Source of the DNA: Acidovorax sp.
GTDB lineage: Bacteria; Pseudomonadota; Gammaproteobacteria; Burkholderiales; Burkholderiaceae_C
Length of the DNA stretch: 61,016 bases
Reading direction: 5' to 3'
Assembly: GCA_018780365.1 (NCBI GenBank)
Contig: JADMJR010000017.1
Location: 1-61,016, forward strand
Shown: positions 16,994-27,966 of the stretch, one piece after another
Layout: every line of letters starts with the position of its first letter
Numbering within the stretch: the first letter of the stretch is position 1
Made by a program: the position numbers and the translations under genes
The notes under the pieces: model-generated
What the model was told of the DNA's origin: nothing
Seen by the model: the letters and a program-made list of their open reading frames with translations, nothing else
Databases searched by the model: none

Positions 16994-18884
16994 GACCGGG
17001 CCGCAGCCCCACGACGCCCCGCCCCCCACCCGCTGGGGCTGGCCGGTGTGGGAGCGCGACGAGGTGCTGCGCGAGCAGGTAGCCCTGCTGCGGCAGAACT
17101 TTCCGATGACGCTGCTGGCGTCGCTGGCCACGGCCCTGGGCACCCTGTGGGTCATGGCCCGCGTGGCCGACACGCAGGCCACCACGGTGTGGCTGTCCAC
17201 CCATGCGCTGGTGATTGCAGGCGTGTACCTCACGTTGCGCAGCATTGCACCCTTCACCGACCCCGCACCGCAGGCCGCGCGCAAGCTGATTGCCTGCATG
17301 GCCGCCATGGGGCTGAGCTGGGGCAGCCTGGGCTATGTGGTGCTGTACTGGGGCACCTCCGACAGCGTGATCTATGCCATCGGCATCATCAGCACGGTGT
17401 CCTCGGGGGCGCTGGGCCTGGGGGCGCCGCTGTACCGGGCCTATGTCACCTACCTCACCAGCGCCATCGGCGGGGTGATGCTGGCCGTGGCGCTGGCCGG
17501 GGGGCCGGTGATGTGGCCGGCGCTGTTCCTGACCGGGGTGTACTACGCACTGACCTGCCTGCAAGCCCGCACGGCCGACCGGGCCACGCGGCGCAGCATC
17601 GCGCTCAAGCTCGAAAACGAGCGCCTGGTCAGCCAGCTGCGCGCCGAATCCCAGCGTGCGCTGGCTGCGCAAGAGGCCGCCGAGCAGGCCGACCGCGACA
17701 AGTCCCGCTTCCTGGCGGCAGCCAGCCACGACCTGCGCCAGCCCCTGCATGCCATGGGACTGTTTCTGGAGTCGCTGCAGCGCAGCCCGCTCAACGACCA
17801 CCAGCGCACGGTGCTCAAACACGCACACGCGGCCTCGGGCTCCGCTGCCGAAATGCTCACCACGCTGCTGGACTATTCGCGGCTGGAAGCCGGGGTGGTG
17901 AAGGTGCGGCCCGCCGCGTTCGCGGTGCAACCACTGCTGACGGCCCTGGAGCAGGAATTTGGCGCGCAGGCCGACACCGCCGGGCTGGTGTACCGCACCC
18001 GTGAGACCTCCGCCGCCGCTTTTGCCGACCGCTCGCTGGTCGGGCTGGTGATGCACAACTTCATCTCCAATGCCCTGCGCTACACCGCCCAGGGGGGGGT
18101 GCTGATTGCCTGCCGCACGCGCGGCAAACGGCTGGCACTGGAGGTGTGGGACACCGGCGCGGGCATTCCGCAACACCAGTGGGAAGACATCTTCAAGGAG
18201 TTCCACCAGCTCGGAAACCCCGAACGCGACCGCCGCAAGGGCCTGGGCCTGGGCCTGGCCATCGTGCAGCGCCTGGCACGGGAGATGAAGACCTCGGTGG
18301 AGCTGCGCTCGCACCCCGGCCGAGGCTCGGTTTTTCGGCTGTGGCTGGACCGCTGGCAGGGCGCACTGGAGGACGATGCCAGCCCCGCACCCGATGCACT
18401 CAGCCTGGCAGGCCTGAAGGTACTGGCCATCGATGACGACGAGGCGGTGCGCCTGGGCATGCAGTCGCTGCTGCAAAGCTGGGGCTGCCAGTGCCTCACG
18501 GCCGAATCCAGCGCCGATGCACTGGAGGCGCTGGAAGACGCCACCCCCGACATCATCATCACGGACTTCCGCCTGCGCCACGAAGAAACCGGCAAGCAGG
18601 TGCTGCAGGCACTGCGCACCTACCTGGGCACCCCTGTGCCAGCCATCATCATGACGGGCGACACCTCCCCCCAGCGGCTGCGCGATGCGCAGTCCACCTC
18701 GGCCCTGCTGCTGCACAAACCGGTCTCCACCGGCCAGTTGCGCGACGCGATCGTGCAGCTCATCACCAGGCCACCGCCCCCTGCCCCGCCAGACGACGGG
18801 CCCGAGGCAGTCGAAGTGCAGGAAGTGCCGGAGAGCGCGGTTGCCACCGCTGCCGCTACAGCCAGCGGCGCAGCAAACCCATGA
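16980..18884 (+). CDS. Hybrid sensor histidine kinase/response regulator
   Basis: Membrane-bound hybrid kinase of 634 residues. About six hydrophobic segments cover residues 40-190 and form an integral-membrane sensor with no large periplasmic loop. A short coiled coil (205-242) leads into the HisKA domain with His250 in SHDLRQPLHAMG, then HATPase_c with the N-box Asn360/Asn364 (HNFISNALRY), DTGAGIP and GLGLGLAIVQ. A C-terminal receiver domain follows with the acidic cluster Asp485-Asp487 and the phosphoacceptor Asp529 (ITDF), so a phosphorelay is possible. It overlaps the upstream NarL-type regulator by 14 bases and its 3' end overlaps the convergent aldehyde dehydrogenase gene by 29. The signal sensed is unknown. 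Confidence 0.91.
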   Translation: MTPSETGPQPHDAPPPTRWGWPVWERDEVLREQVALLRQNFPMTLLASLATALGTLWVMARVADTQATTVWLSTHALVIAGVYLTLRSIAPFTDPAPQAARKLIACMAAMGLSWGSLGYVVLYWGTSDSVIYAIGIISTVSSGALGLGAPLYRAYVTYLTSAIGGVMLAVALAGGPVMWPALFLTGVYYALTCLQARTADRATRRSIALKLENERLVSQLRAESQRALAAQEAAEQADRDKSRFLAAASHDLRQPLHAMGLFLESLQRSPLNDHQRTVLKHAHAASGSAAEMLTTLLDYSRLEAGVVKVRPAAFAVQPLLTALEQEFGAQADTAGLVYRTRETSAAAFADRSLVGLVMHNFISNALRYTAQGGVLIACRTRGKRLALEVWDTGAGIPQHQWEDIFKEFHQLGNPERDRRKGLGLGLAIVQRLAREMKTSVELRSHPGRGSVFRLWLDRWQGALEDDASPAPDALSLAGLKVLAIDDDEAVRLGMQSLLQSWGCQCLTAESSADALEALEDATPDIIITDFRLRHEETGKQVLQALRTYLGTPVPAIIMTGDTSPQRLRDAQSTSALLLHKPVSTGQLRDAIVQLITRPPPPAPPDDGPEAVEVQEVPESAVATAAATASGAANP

Positions 18885-20295
18885 CCCGGTCGAACCGGGC
18901 CCCGTAAGGCGGGTAGAACAACGAGCCCATGGCCCAGCGCGACTGCACCAGCACCGACTTCTGGTGGCAAAAGCGCAAAAAGCCCTGCTCGCCGTGGTAG
19001 GCGCCCCAGCCACTGCCACCCACGCCGCCAAACGGCAGGTTGTCGTGGGCAATGTGCATCAGCGTGTCGTTCACCGTCACGCCGCCGCTCACGGTGCGCC
19101 GCAGCACATCGGCCTGCACCGCCTCGCTCTGGCCAAACCAGTACAGCGCCAGCGGGCGCGGCCCGGCGTTGATGTGGGCAATGGCATCGTCCAGCCGCTC
19201 ATAAGAGATCACCGGCAGGATGGGACCAAAAATCTCTTCCTGCATGAGCTGCATCTGCGACGTGGCGCCAAACACCAGCGTGGGCGCCATCTGGCGGCTG
19301 GCACCGTCGCCCAGCGTGCCCACGGTATGGACCACCGGCTTGCCCGCGGTGGGGTCGATGGTCTGCACCTCGGCACCCTGCGTTTGCGCCTGCTGCAGCA
19401 TGGTGCGCAGGCGCGCATGGTGGCGCGGGGTGATGATGGAGGCGTAGTCGGCATTGCCCTCGATGGTGGGGAACAGGCGCGCCACCGCAGCCCGGTAGGC
19501 CTGTGCAAACTCGCCCTCGCGGCCGCGCGGCAGCAGCACATAGTCGGGGGCAATGCAGGTTTGCCCCGCGTTGAGCAGCTTGCCGTGCGCAATCTTGAGC
19601 GCCGCATCCGCCATGTCGCAGTGGCCGTCGATGATGCAGGGCGACTTGCCGCCCAGCTCCAGCGTCGTCGGTGTCAGGTTTTGCGCCGCCGCCTGCGCCA
19701 CCTTGCGGCCCACGGCGGTGGAGCCGGTAAACACCAAATGGTCGAAAGGCAACGAGGCAAACAGGGCCGACAGGTTGGCGTCGCCCTGCACCACACAGAA
19801 CTCGTCGGGCGCAAAGAACTGCGCCACCAGCATGGCCAGCTGGGCCGAAGTGTGGGGCGTCAGCTCGCTGGGCTTGAGCATCACGCGGTTGCCCGCCGCC
19901 AGTGCCGTGATGGCGGGTGCCAGGGCCAGTTGCACCGGGTAGTTCCACGGGGCAATCACCCCCACCACGCCCAGCGGCTGGCGCTGTATGAACGCATGGG
20001 CCGGCTGCAGGTAGATCGGCGTGTGGACCTTGCGGGGCTTCATCCACTTCGCCAGGTGGCGCAGCGTGTGCGACAGCAGGGTGCGCAGCACAAAGAAGTC
20101 AGCCACCTCGGTCAGGCGTGGTGAGCGCATGCCAAAGTCGGCCTGCACGGCCGCTGCCAGCACGGGGCCGTTCTCGTCGAGCATCTTGCGAAGGCGCAGC
20201 AGCCGCTCACGGCGCACGAGCAGCGGCACATCCACCTGCGCGCGGCTGGCCTGGCGTTGAAGATCGAAATGGGCGTGGATGTCGGCGGGTGTCAT
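18856..20295 (-). CDS. Coniferyl aldehyde dehydrogenase-type NAD(P) aldehyde dehydrogenase
   Basis: Aldehyde dehydrogenase superfamily enzyme of 479 residues, most like the coniferyl-aldehyde dehydrogenase (CalB) group, which also includes class 3-type enzymes that act on aromatic and long-chain aldehydes. Landmarks are APWNYP, KPSELTPHT, FTGSTAVGRKV, LELGGKSP with the general-base Glu, and NAGQTCIAPDYVL with the catalytic Cys. The C-terminal hydrophobic/basic tail (FYPPYGARFDRVMGLLRRWL) is typical of this group and may associate with membranes. The start at 20295 is the normal N-terminus; the frame stays open to 20664. It is not part of the catabolic island and the true substrate is not shown by sequence. 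Confidence 0.85.
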   Translation of the reverse strand: MTPADIHAHFDLQRQASRAQVDVPLLVRRERLLRLRKMLDENGPVLAAAVQADFGMRSPRLTEVADFFVLRTLLSHTLRHLAKWMKPRKVHTPIYLQPAHAFIQRQPLGVVGVIAPWNYPVQLALAPAITALAAGNRVMLKPSELTPHTSAQLAMLVAQFFAPDEFCVVQGDANLSALFASLPFDHLVFTGSTAVGRKVAQAAAQNLTPTTLELGGKSPCIIDGHCDMADAALKIAHGKLLNAGQTCIAPDYVLLPRGREGEFAQAYRAAVARLFPTIEGNADYASIITPRHHARLRTMLQQAQTQGAEVQTIDPTAGKPVVHTVGTLGDGASRQMAPTLVFGATSQMQLMQEEIFGPILPVISYERLDDAIAHINAGPRPLALYWFGQSEAVQADVLRRTVSGGVTVNDTLMHIAHDNLPFGGVGGSGWGAYHGEQGFLRFCHQKSVLVQSRWAMGSLFYPPYGARFDRVMGLLRRWL

Positions 20296-20420
20296 GGACT
20301 GATCATAGAAGACACCCCCACAGGCGCGTCGCGAAAAACGGATGCACAACCAGGGCAAAGGCCCTGTGCATGCGGCCCGCGCGGCGCCGAAAACCGCGCC
20401 CCAGCGGGCGCAGCGGCGGC

Positions 20421-20777
20421 TCAGCGCACCTCGCGCGCCTCGACGTCGGTGACCTCGGCGGCGCCGGGCAGGATGCCGCCCCGGTGCGGCGCTGCAGCCT
20501 CGTCCTGCGTATTTTCCGGCGCAGATGCTGCGCCTCGGCGGCCGGACGACCAGCGCTCGGTGGAGCGAAACACGGTGCTGAAGCCGGTGCGGGGGTCCAT
20601 GCGCATGGCCCAGGGAGTTATGGGCTTGCCGGTCAGGCGCGCCCAGCCGGCTCGCAGCGTCCACACCAGCGCAAGCACCAGGGCCGCCACCAGCAGGCTG
20701 GCGAACAGCACCAAGCCCATGGCAATGACCACTACCCGCAGCACCAGGCGCAGAACGCCCGCAACAAATTCATTCAA
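20421..20777 (-). CDS. Small predicted membrane protein, likely TTG start
   Basis: About 118 residues. One strongly hydrophobic segment (about residues 5-40, with VVVIAMGLVLFASLLVAALVL) anchors it in the membrane, and a basic/polar tail follows, including RWSSGRRG. I place the start at the TTG at 20777: a perfect AAGGAGAGG ribosome site lies just before it, and a start at the GTG at 20795 would translate that ribosome site as Lys-Glu-Arg. The motif GKPITPWAMRMDPRTG is conserved-looking but I cannot assign it. Function is unknown. It lies between clpB and the aldehyde dehydrogenase gene on the same strand. Confidence 0.68.
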   Translation of the reverse strand: MNEFVAGVLRLVLRVVVIAMGLVLFASLLVAALVLALVWTLRAGWARLTGKPITPWAMRMDPRTGFSTVFRSTERWSSGRRGAASAPENTQDEAAAPHRGGILPGAAEVTDVEAREVR

Positions 20778-20852
20778 ACGACACCTCTCCTTCACATCTT
20801 GGGGAAGGGATGGCAGCCCTGACTAGCGCTGCGACCCCGTCCCGGGCCCACA

Positions 20853-23459
<2,607 letters not shown>

Positions 23460-23488
23460 GGGTGGATGTCCTCCGAATTGCAGAACAC

Positions 23489-23515
23489 TTGAGGCAGGGT
23501 GTGCCTGATTTCAAG
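23489..23515 (-). promoter_or_regulatory. Possible sigma-32 heat-shock promoter of clpB
   Basis: On the minus strand CTTGAAA (23509-23515) matches the sigma-32 -35 element and is followed about 10 bases later by ACACCCTGCC, a poor match to the CCCCAT-type -10. It lies 30-56 bases upstream of the clpB start, the right place, but the -10 half is weak. Confidence 0.33.
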
Positions 23516-23580
23516 ACAGTCCCCTGGCCCACCGATTGACCTGCGTCAGCGAGTTCTCTCTGCGCACCCACCCAGAATGC

Positions 23581-23647
23581 TATTATTTTTATAGCTACAA
23601 GCGCTTTACAGACAGGCGCAATAGGCCTATTTAATGCATATTTTCAG
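23581..23647 (+). repeat. Dispersed intergenic repeat, copy B
   Basis: Contains TTTATAGCTACAAGCGC, then CAGACAGGCGCAATAGGCC, then ATTTAATGCATATTTTCAG. Copies A (12744-12806, inverted) and C (51837-51900) share the same blocks in the same order. It lies between moaE and clpB. Confidence 0.8.
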
Positions 23648-23668
23648 CACAGAGGCCGTTCAGGGGGC

Positions 23669-24145
23669 TCAGGCATTGCTGGCCGTGATACCCCAACGCG
23701 CCAGCGCCACGTCGTCGCTCACCCGCGCATCCACCCAGCGGGCGCCCTGGGCGGTTTCTTCCTTCTTCCAGAACGGCGCCTGGGTCTTGAGGTAATCCAT
23801 CAAGAACTCGCAGGCCTGAAAACTCTGGCCCCGGTGGGCGCTGGTCACCGCCACCAACACGATCTGGTCCAGCGGCTGCAGCAGGCCCACGCGGTGGATG
23901 ACACGGGCGCCGAAGATGTCGAAGCGGCGGAAGGCTTCATCCACCATGGCCTCGATGGATTTTTCGGTCATGCCCGGGTAGTGCTCCAGCTCCATGGACG
24001 CCACCTGGTCCCCTTCATTGCGGTCGCGCACCGTGCCCACAAAGCTGCACACCGCGCCCACGCCCTTGTTTTCGCGGCGCAGCGCCGCCACCTCGGCGGA
24101 CAGATCGAAGTCTTCGGTCTGGATGGAAACGCGGGGCACGGTCAT
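23669..24145 (-). CDS. moaE: Molybdopterin synthase catalytic subunit MoaE
   Basis: Large subunit of molybdopterin synthase, which transfers two sulfurs from the MoaD C-terminal thiocarboxylate onto cyclic pyranopterin to form the dithiolene of the molybdenum cofactor. The start at 24145 gives 158 residues, the family length; upstream residues in the open frame are not part of the protein. Conserved stretches are GAVCSFVGTVRD, MELEHYPGM, VIHRVGLL, the active-site SAHRG and QAPFWKKE, which carries the catalytic Lys. Its partner moaD is 25.6 kb away at 49767, although the two genes are usually adjacent; the catabolic island lies between them. A small gene (24194-24424) lies immediately upstream on the same strand. 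Confidence 0.95.
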   Translation of the reverse strand: MTVPRVSIQTEDFDLSAEVAALRRENKGVGAVCSFVGTVRDRNEGDQVASMELEHYPGMTEKSIEAMVDEAFRRFDIFGARVIHRVGLLQPLDQIVLVAVTSAHRGQSFQACEFLMDYLKTQAPFWKKEETAQGARWVDARVSDDVALARWGITASNA

Positions 24146-24193
24146 GGCGAAAAACTCTCTACTGGACGGACGACGGCAAGGGCGAACGGGCAA

Positions 24194-24424
24194 TCAGGGC
24201 GAACGGTGCAGCCGGGGCGCGGCCAGCAATGCGCGCTCTTCCTCGACCACCTTGTGCAGCTGTGCCAGCGAAGGGGACGGTGGCAATTCGGCCAGCAGGG
24301 TTTGCAGGCGGGTGACATCACCAACCGTGGGCGCCACCTTGATCTGCGCGATGGCGGCGGCCACATTGCCGCCTCGCACCAGCGCCAGCACTTTGGCCGG
24401 CCATTCGCTTTTGTTTCGTGCCAT
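24194..24424 (-). CDS. Small hypothetical protein upstream of moaE
   Basis: About 76 residues from the ATG at 24424 (MARNKSEWPAKVLALVRGG). The sequence is helical in character, with AIAQIKVAPTVGDVTRLQTLL and LHKVVEEERALL segments and no membrane span or signal. It ends 48 bases before moaE on the same strand, so it may be the first gene of a moaE transcript. A longer reading from 24517 is possible but would run across the divergent promoter. I do not recognise the family, and no strong ribosome site supports the start. Confidence 0.5.
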   Translation of the reverse strand: MARNKSEWPAKVLALVRGGNVAAAIAQIKVAPTVGDVTRLQTLLAELPPSPSLAQLHKVVEEERALLAAPRLHRSP

Positions 24425-24509
24425 AAATAGGTAAAAAGGTTTGTCTGTACGATTCGCCCGCACTGTACCCGCACTGCAGCCCCCTTTGAACAGGCTCGCA
24501 CCAACGACC

Positions 24510-24764
24510 ATGGCCACACAAACGATTCAGACCGATCTGTACAAGCTCTACCCCTCGCCGCGCAACCAGCACCGCGACGTTTTCGAGCACCAGGTTTTTG
24601 TTCCCTACCCCTACGCCATCATCGACCTGGAGGTGATGGAGCTGGCGGGCAGAACCACGCTGTTTGCGGCCTGCCGGCTGTCGGACATGAAAATGGGCCA
24701 ACTGGTGAGCTTCGAGTTGACCTCCGACCAGGCCAGGTTCGAGCGCTTGTTCACGCCCGACTGA
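24510..24764 (+). CDS. Small hypothetical protein, 84 residues
   Basis: Begins MATQTIQTDLYKLYPSPRNQ and contains DVFEHQVFVPYPYAIIDLEVMELAGRT-like strands, with a FSELTSDQARFERLF-type ending. It looks like a compact alpha/beta cytoplasmic protein with no signal or membrane segment. It is divergent from the gene at 24424 and lies 9 bases before the next small gene, so the two are probably co-transcribed. It is not recognised. Confidence 0.58.
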   Translation: MATQTIQTDLYKLYPSPRNQHRDVFEHQVFVPYPYAIIDLEVMELAGRTTLFAACRLSDMKMGQLVSFELTSDQARFERLFTPD

Positions 24765-24773
24765 ACCCACCCC

Positions 24774-25115
24774 ATGGACGACGACAACCAGATCCACGTG
24801 CCGCCCTCGTTCATGGCGGTGTATACCGACGCCCGGGGACGCCTCACCGAAAAGGCGAACGGCGTGCGCACGCGCTACGAGCTGTGCGAAGACCTGGCAG
24901 GCCACCTGGTGGAGCATGCGCAGACGCTATACCACGTGCAGGCGCCGTCTGAAACCGAGATCCTGCAGCGCATCCATGCGGGGCTGTGCACGGCCGAATC
25001 CGGCGTGTCGGTGGCTGAAGCGACATGGATCGTCACCCGGCTGGCCGAACTGCTGGTGTGGCAATGCCCCGTGCTGGTGGCTCCGCAGCCCGCGCCCACC
25101 GACCCCACGCGCTGA
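24774..25115 (+). CDS. Small hypothetical protein, 113 residues
   Basis: Acidic, Cys-containing protein beginning MDDDNQIHVPPSFMAVYTDARG, with a central helical part (RYELCEDLAGHLVEHAQTLY) and a C-terminal helix ending in AELLVWQCPVL. No membrane span is visible. It follows the 84-residue gene by 9 bases on the plus strand and converges on the binding-protein gene at 25143. I cannot assign a function; the two small genes probably belong to the ancestral clpB/moaE neighbourhood rather than to the island. Confidence 0.6.
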   Translation: MDDDNQIHVPPSFMAVYTDARGRLTEKANGVRTRYELCEDLAGHLVEHAQTLYHVQAPSETEILQRIHAGLCTAESGVSVAEATWIVTRLAELLVWQCPVLVAPQPAPTDPTR

Positions 25116-25142
25116 AACGCGCGCCAGCCTGCCCCCAAGGCC

Positions 25143-26330
25143 TCACTTGGTGAACTTGCCGTCGCGCCCCATCATCAGCAGGTCCACAAACTTGCCGGAG
25201 TTGTGCTGGCCGGCGGACAGCTCCACGGGATAGCCGCCCAGGCTCACGCTCTTCATCGACTCCATGGCCTGCACCAGGCTGGCCCGCGTGGGCTTGGCCC
25301 CGGCGCGTTGCAAGGCCTCCACCAGGAACCGGGCCGCGATGAACCCCTCCATCTGGCTGAACGTGAACTCGGTGATGCCCCGCGCCTTGGCCAGCCCCTG
25401 GAATTCCCGCGAGATGGGCATGCTCAGGTTCCACGGCGACGGCACGACCTGGGAGACCACCACGCCCCGCGCCCGCTCGCCCAGCGCCTGCACAAGCTGG
25501 GCATTGCTGATGGCCGACAGCATGTAGAACGTGCTGCGGTGGCCCGCGCTCAGGTAAGCGTCCACAAAGTCCACGCTGGGCTTGCCGGCGCTGATCACCA
25601 CGATGGCCTGCGGCGACTGCCTGGCCACCACCGCCACCGCATCGGCCATCTTCGAGCCGTCCACCTCCAGCGGAGCCTGGGCAAGCAGGGCCACGTTGTG
25701 CGCTTTCACGGACTTCTCGACGGCGGCCAGCCCGCCCGTGCCAAACGGGTTGTTCAGGTACACCGCCGCAATGCGCGAGATGCCGACCGAGGCCAGCTGC
25801 TTCACGGTGGCATCAAGCTCAGCCGCGTAACCCGCCTTGATGTTGAAGACATAGCGGCTGTTCGCCTGCCGCAAGGCATCGGACCCGGTGAACGGCGCAA
25901 TGAACGGCACCCCCCGCGCCTCGGCGATCGGCAAGGCCGCCAGCGCCGGCGGGGTGCCGGCGTACTGGAACAGTGCGAGCACCTTGTCCTCATCGATCAG
26001 CCTGCGGGTGTTGTCTGCGGCCAGCTTCGGGTCGTAGGCATCGTCCAGAGCCACCACCCGGATCTTGCGGCCGCGCACACCGCCCGCAGCGTTGACCTGG
26101 TCGAAGTAGAGGCTGGCCCCCAGGCGCACCTCATGGGTCAGCGCCGACAGCGGCCCGCTGAGCTGGCCCGACTGGCCTATGACGATCTCGCTGTCCGTCA
26201 CGCCCGCTGTGTCTTGGCCCTGGGCCGGGCTGCCCGCCAGGCCCAGGGCCAAGGCAGCCGCTGCCAAGCCTGTGTGGACGCGGCCGGTGAACGATGGGAA
26301 AAACCGAAATCCTGCCCGCAGCTTGTGCAT
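25143..26330 (-). CDS. ABC transporter substrate-binding protein, Liv/AmiC type
   Basis: Periplasmic binding protein of the branched-chain amino acid/amide receptor family, 395 residues. A Sec signal with an SPAQGQ-like cleavage region ends near residue 39, and the mature protein starts with the family opening SEIVIGQSGQLSGPLSAL, followed by YFDQVNAAGGVRGRKI. GAGAGGGA is a clear ribosome site before the ATG at 26330. It is the last gene of the homoprotocatechuate operon, 104 bases after the semialdehyde dehydrogenase, and has no permease genes beside it; it probably delivers an aromatic ligand to a Liv permease encoded elsewhere, perhaps at 38483-41830. It is a different subgroup from the two binding proteins there. 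Confidence 0.85.
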   Translation of the reverse strand: MHKLRAGFRFFPSFTGRVHTGLAAAALALGLAGSPAQGQDTAGVTDSEIVIGQSGQLSGPLSALTHEVRLGASLYFDQVNAAGGVRGRKIRVVALDDAYDPKLAADNTRRLIDEDKVLALFQYAGTPPALAALPIAEARGVPFIAPFTGSDALRQANSRYVFNIKAGYAAELDATVKQLASVGISRIAAVYLNNPFGTGGLAAVEKSVKAHNVALLAQAPLEVDGSKMADAVAVVARQSPQAIVVISAGKPSVDFVDAYLSAGHRSTFYMLSAISNAQLVQALGERARGVVVSQVVPSPWNLSMPISREFQGLAKARGITEFTFSQMEGFIAARFLVEALQRAGAKPTRASLVQAMESMKSVSLGGYPVELSAGQHNSGKFVDLLMMGRDGKFTK

Positions 26331-26434
26331 GTTGTCCCTCTCCAGGTGTTGGTGTGGTTTCGCTCCCATCGCCCTTCGCGCTGCGCATGCGCCCCCGGGA
26401 AAGAAACGCGCGCAGCGGCCCAAGGGGCCTGGCC

Positions 26435-27895
26435 TCACATGCCGCCCATGCACAGGTACTTGGTTTCCACGTATTCCTCGATGCCATGCACCGAGCCCTC
26501 GCGCCCCATGCCCGACTGCTTGACGCCGCCGAACGGTGCCACCGCCGTGGAGATCACGCCCGCATTGATGCCCACCATGCCGTACTGCAGTGCGCCGCTG
26601 ACGCGCCAGACCCGCCCCACGTCGCGCGAGTAGAAGTAGGCCGCCAGGCCAAACTCGGTGTCGTTGGCCATCTGGATCGCCTCGGCCTCGGTGTGGAAGC
26701 GAAACAGCGGCGCCACCGGGCCGAAGATTTCTTCGCGGGCCATGCGCATCTCCGGCGTGATGTCGGCCAGGATCGTGGGCTCGTAGAACGTGCCGCCCAG
26801 CGCGTGGCGCTGCCCACCCGTGACCACGCGGGCGCCCCGGGCCTTGGCGTCGGCCACCAGCTCCTCCACCTTGGCGAGCGAGGCCTCATCGATCAGCGGC
26901 CCCTGGTCCACGCCCTCCTCCAGGCCGTTGCCCACCTTCAGCGCAGCCACGGCACGGGCCAGCTTGTCGGCGAATACGTCGTACACGCCGTCCTGCACCA
27001 GCAAGCGGTTGGCACACACGCAGGTCTGCCCCGTGTTGCGGTACTTGGAGGCCATGGCCCCCTGCACGGCCGCATCCAGGTCCGCGTCGTCGAACACGAT
27101 GAAAGGTGCATTGCCCCCCAGTTCCAGCGACATTTTCTTGAGCGTGGGCGCACATTGCGCGGCCAGCACACGGCCGATTTCGGTCGAGCCCGTGAACGTG
27201 AGCTTGCGCACCACGGGGCTGGCCGTGAGTTCCGCGCCGATGGGCCGGGCATCGCCGGTGATGACGCTGAACACCCCCGCCGGCACACCGGCCCGCGCCG
27301 CGAGTTCGGCCATGGCCAGCGCCGACAGCGGCGTCTGCGTGGCGGGCTTGACGATGATGGTGCACCCCGCCGCCAGCGCCGGCGCCACCTTGCGCGTGAT
27401 CATGGCGGCCGGAAAGTTCCAGGGCGTGATGGCGGCGCAGACGCCCACCGGCTCGCGCGTCACGACGATGCGCTTGTCCAGCCAGGGCGAGGGAATCACC
27501 TCGCCATAGATGCGGCGGGCTTCTTCGGCAAACCATTCGATGTAGGACGCCGCGTAGGCGATCTCGCCCCGGGCCTCGGCCAGGGGCTTGCCCTGCTCGC
27601 TGGTCATGATCAGGGCCAGGTCCTCCTGGTGCTGCAGCATGAGGTCGAACCAGCGGCGCAGGATGCGCGCGCGGTCCTCGGCCGTGCGTGCCTTCCACGG
27701 GCCAAACGCCCGGTCGGCGGCCGCAATGGCAGCCCGGGTCTGGGTGGCGCCCGCGTTCGGGATGGTGCCGATCAGCGCGCCATTGGCGGGGTTGTTCACA
27801 TCAAGCGTGGCGCCGTTGTCGGCATCGACCCACTGGCCGTCGATGTAGCAGTGGGCCTTGAGCAGGCTGGGGTCCTGGAGTGCAATGGTGTGCAT
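26435..27895 (-). CDS. gabD: NADP-type succinate-semialdehyde dehydrogenase
   Basis: Oxidises succinate semialdehyde to succinate, the step that feeds the end product of the HpaI aldolase into the TCA cycle. The 486-residue product is very close to GabD: ITPWNFPAAMITRKVAPALAAGC (residues about 148-170), FTGSTEIGRVL, LELGGNAPFIVFDDAD with the general-base Glu, and NTGQTCVCANR with the catalytic Cys and the second Cys typical of GabD. The start at 27895 is the normal N-terminus. It is the ninth gene of the minus-strand hpa operon, 71 bases after the Bug protein gene. Its presence makes this pathway self-contained as far as succinate. Confidence 0.93.
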   Translation of the reverse strand: MHTIALQDPSLLKAHCYIDGQWVDADNGATLDVNNPANGALIGTIPNAGATQTRAAIAAADRAFGPWKARTAEDRARILRRWFDLMLQHQEDLALIMTSEQGKPLAEARGEIAYAASYIEWFAEEARRIYGEVIPSPWLDKRIVVTREPVGVCAAITPWNFPAAMITRKVAPALAAGCTIIVKPATQTPLSALAMAELAARAGVPAGVFSVITGDARPIGAELTASPVVRKLTFTGSTEIGRVLAAQCAPTLKKMSLELGGNAPFIVFDDADLDAAVQGAMASKYRNTGQTCVCANRLLVQDGVYDVFADKLARAVAALKVGNGLEEGVDQGPLIDEASLAKVEELVADAKARGARVVTGGQRHALGGTFYEPTILADITPEMRMAREEIFGPVAPLFRFHTEAEAIQMANDTEFGLAAYFYSRDVGRVWRVSGALQYGMVGINAGVISTAVAPFGGVKQSGMGREGSVHGIEEYVETKYLCMGGM

Positions 27896-27966
27896 GGTGG
27901 CGTAGCGGTCTGGGGGCGGTAGGGTGTGGGGCATGGCGGGAGTGGCGGGCGTGGCTGGCGTGGGGG

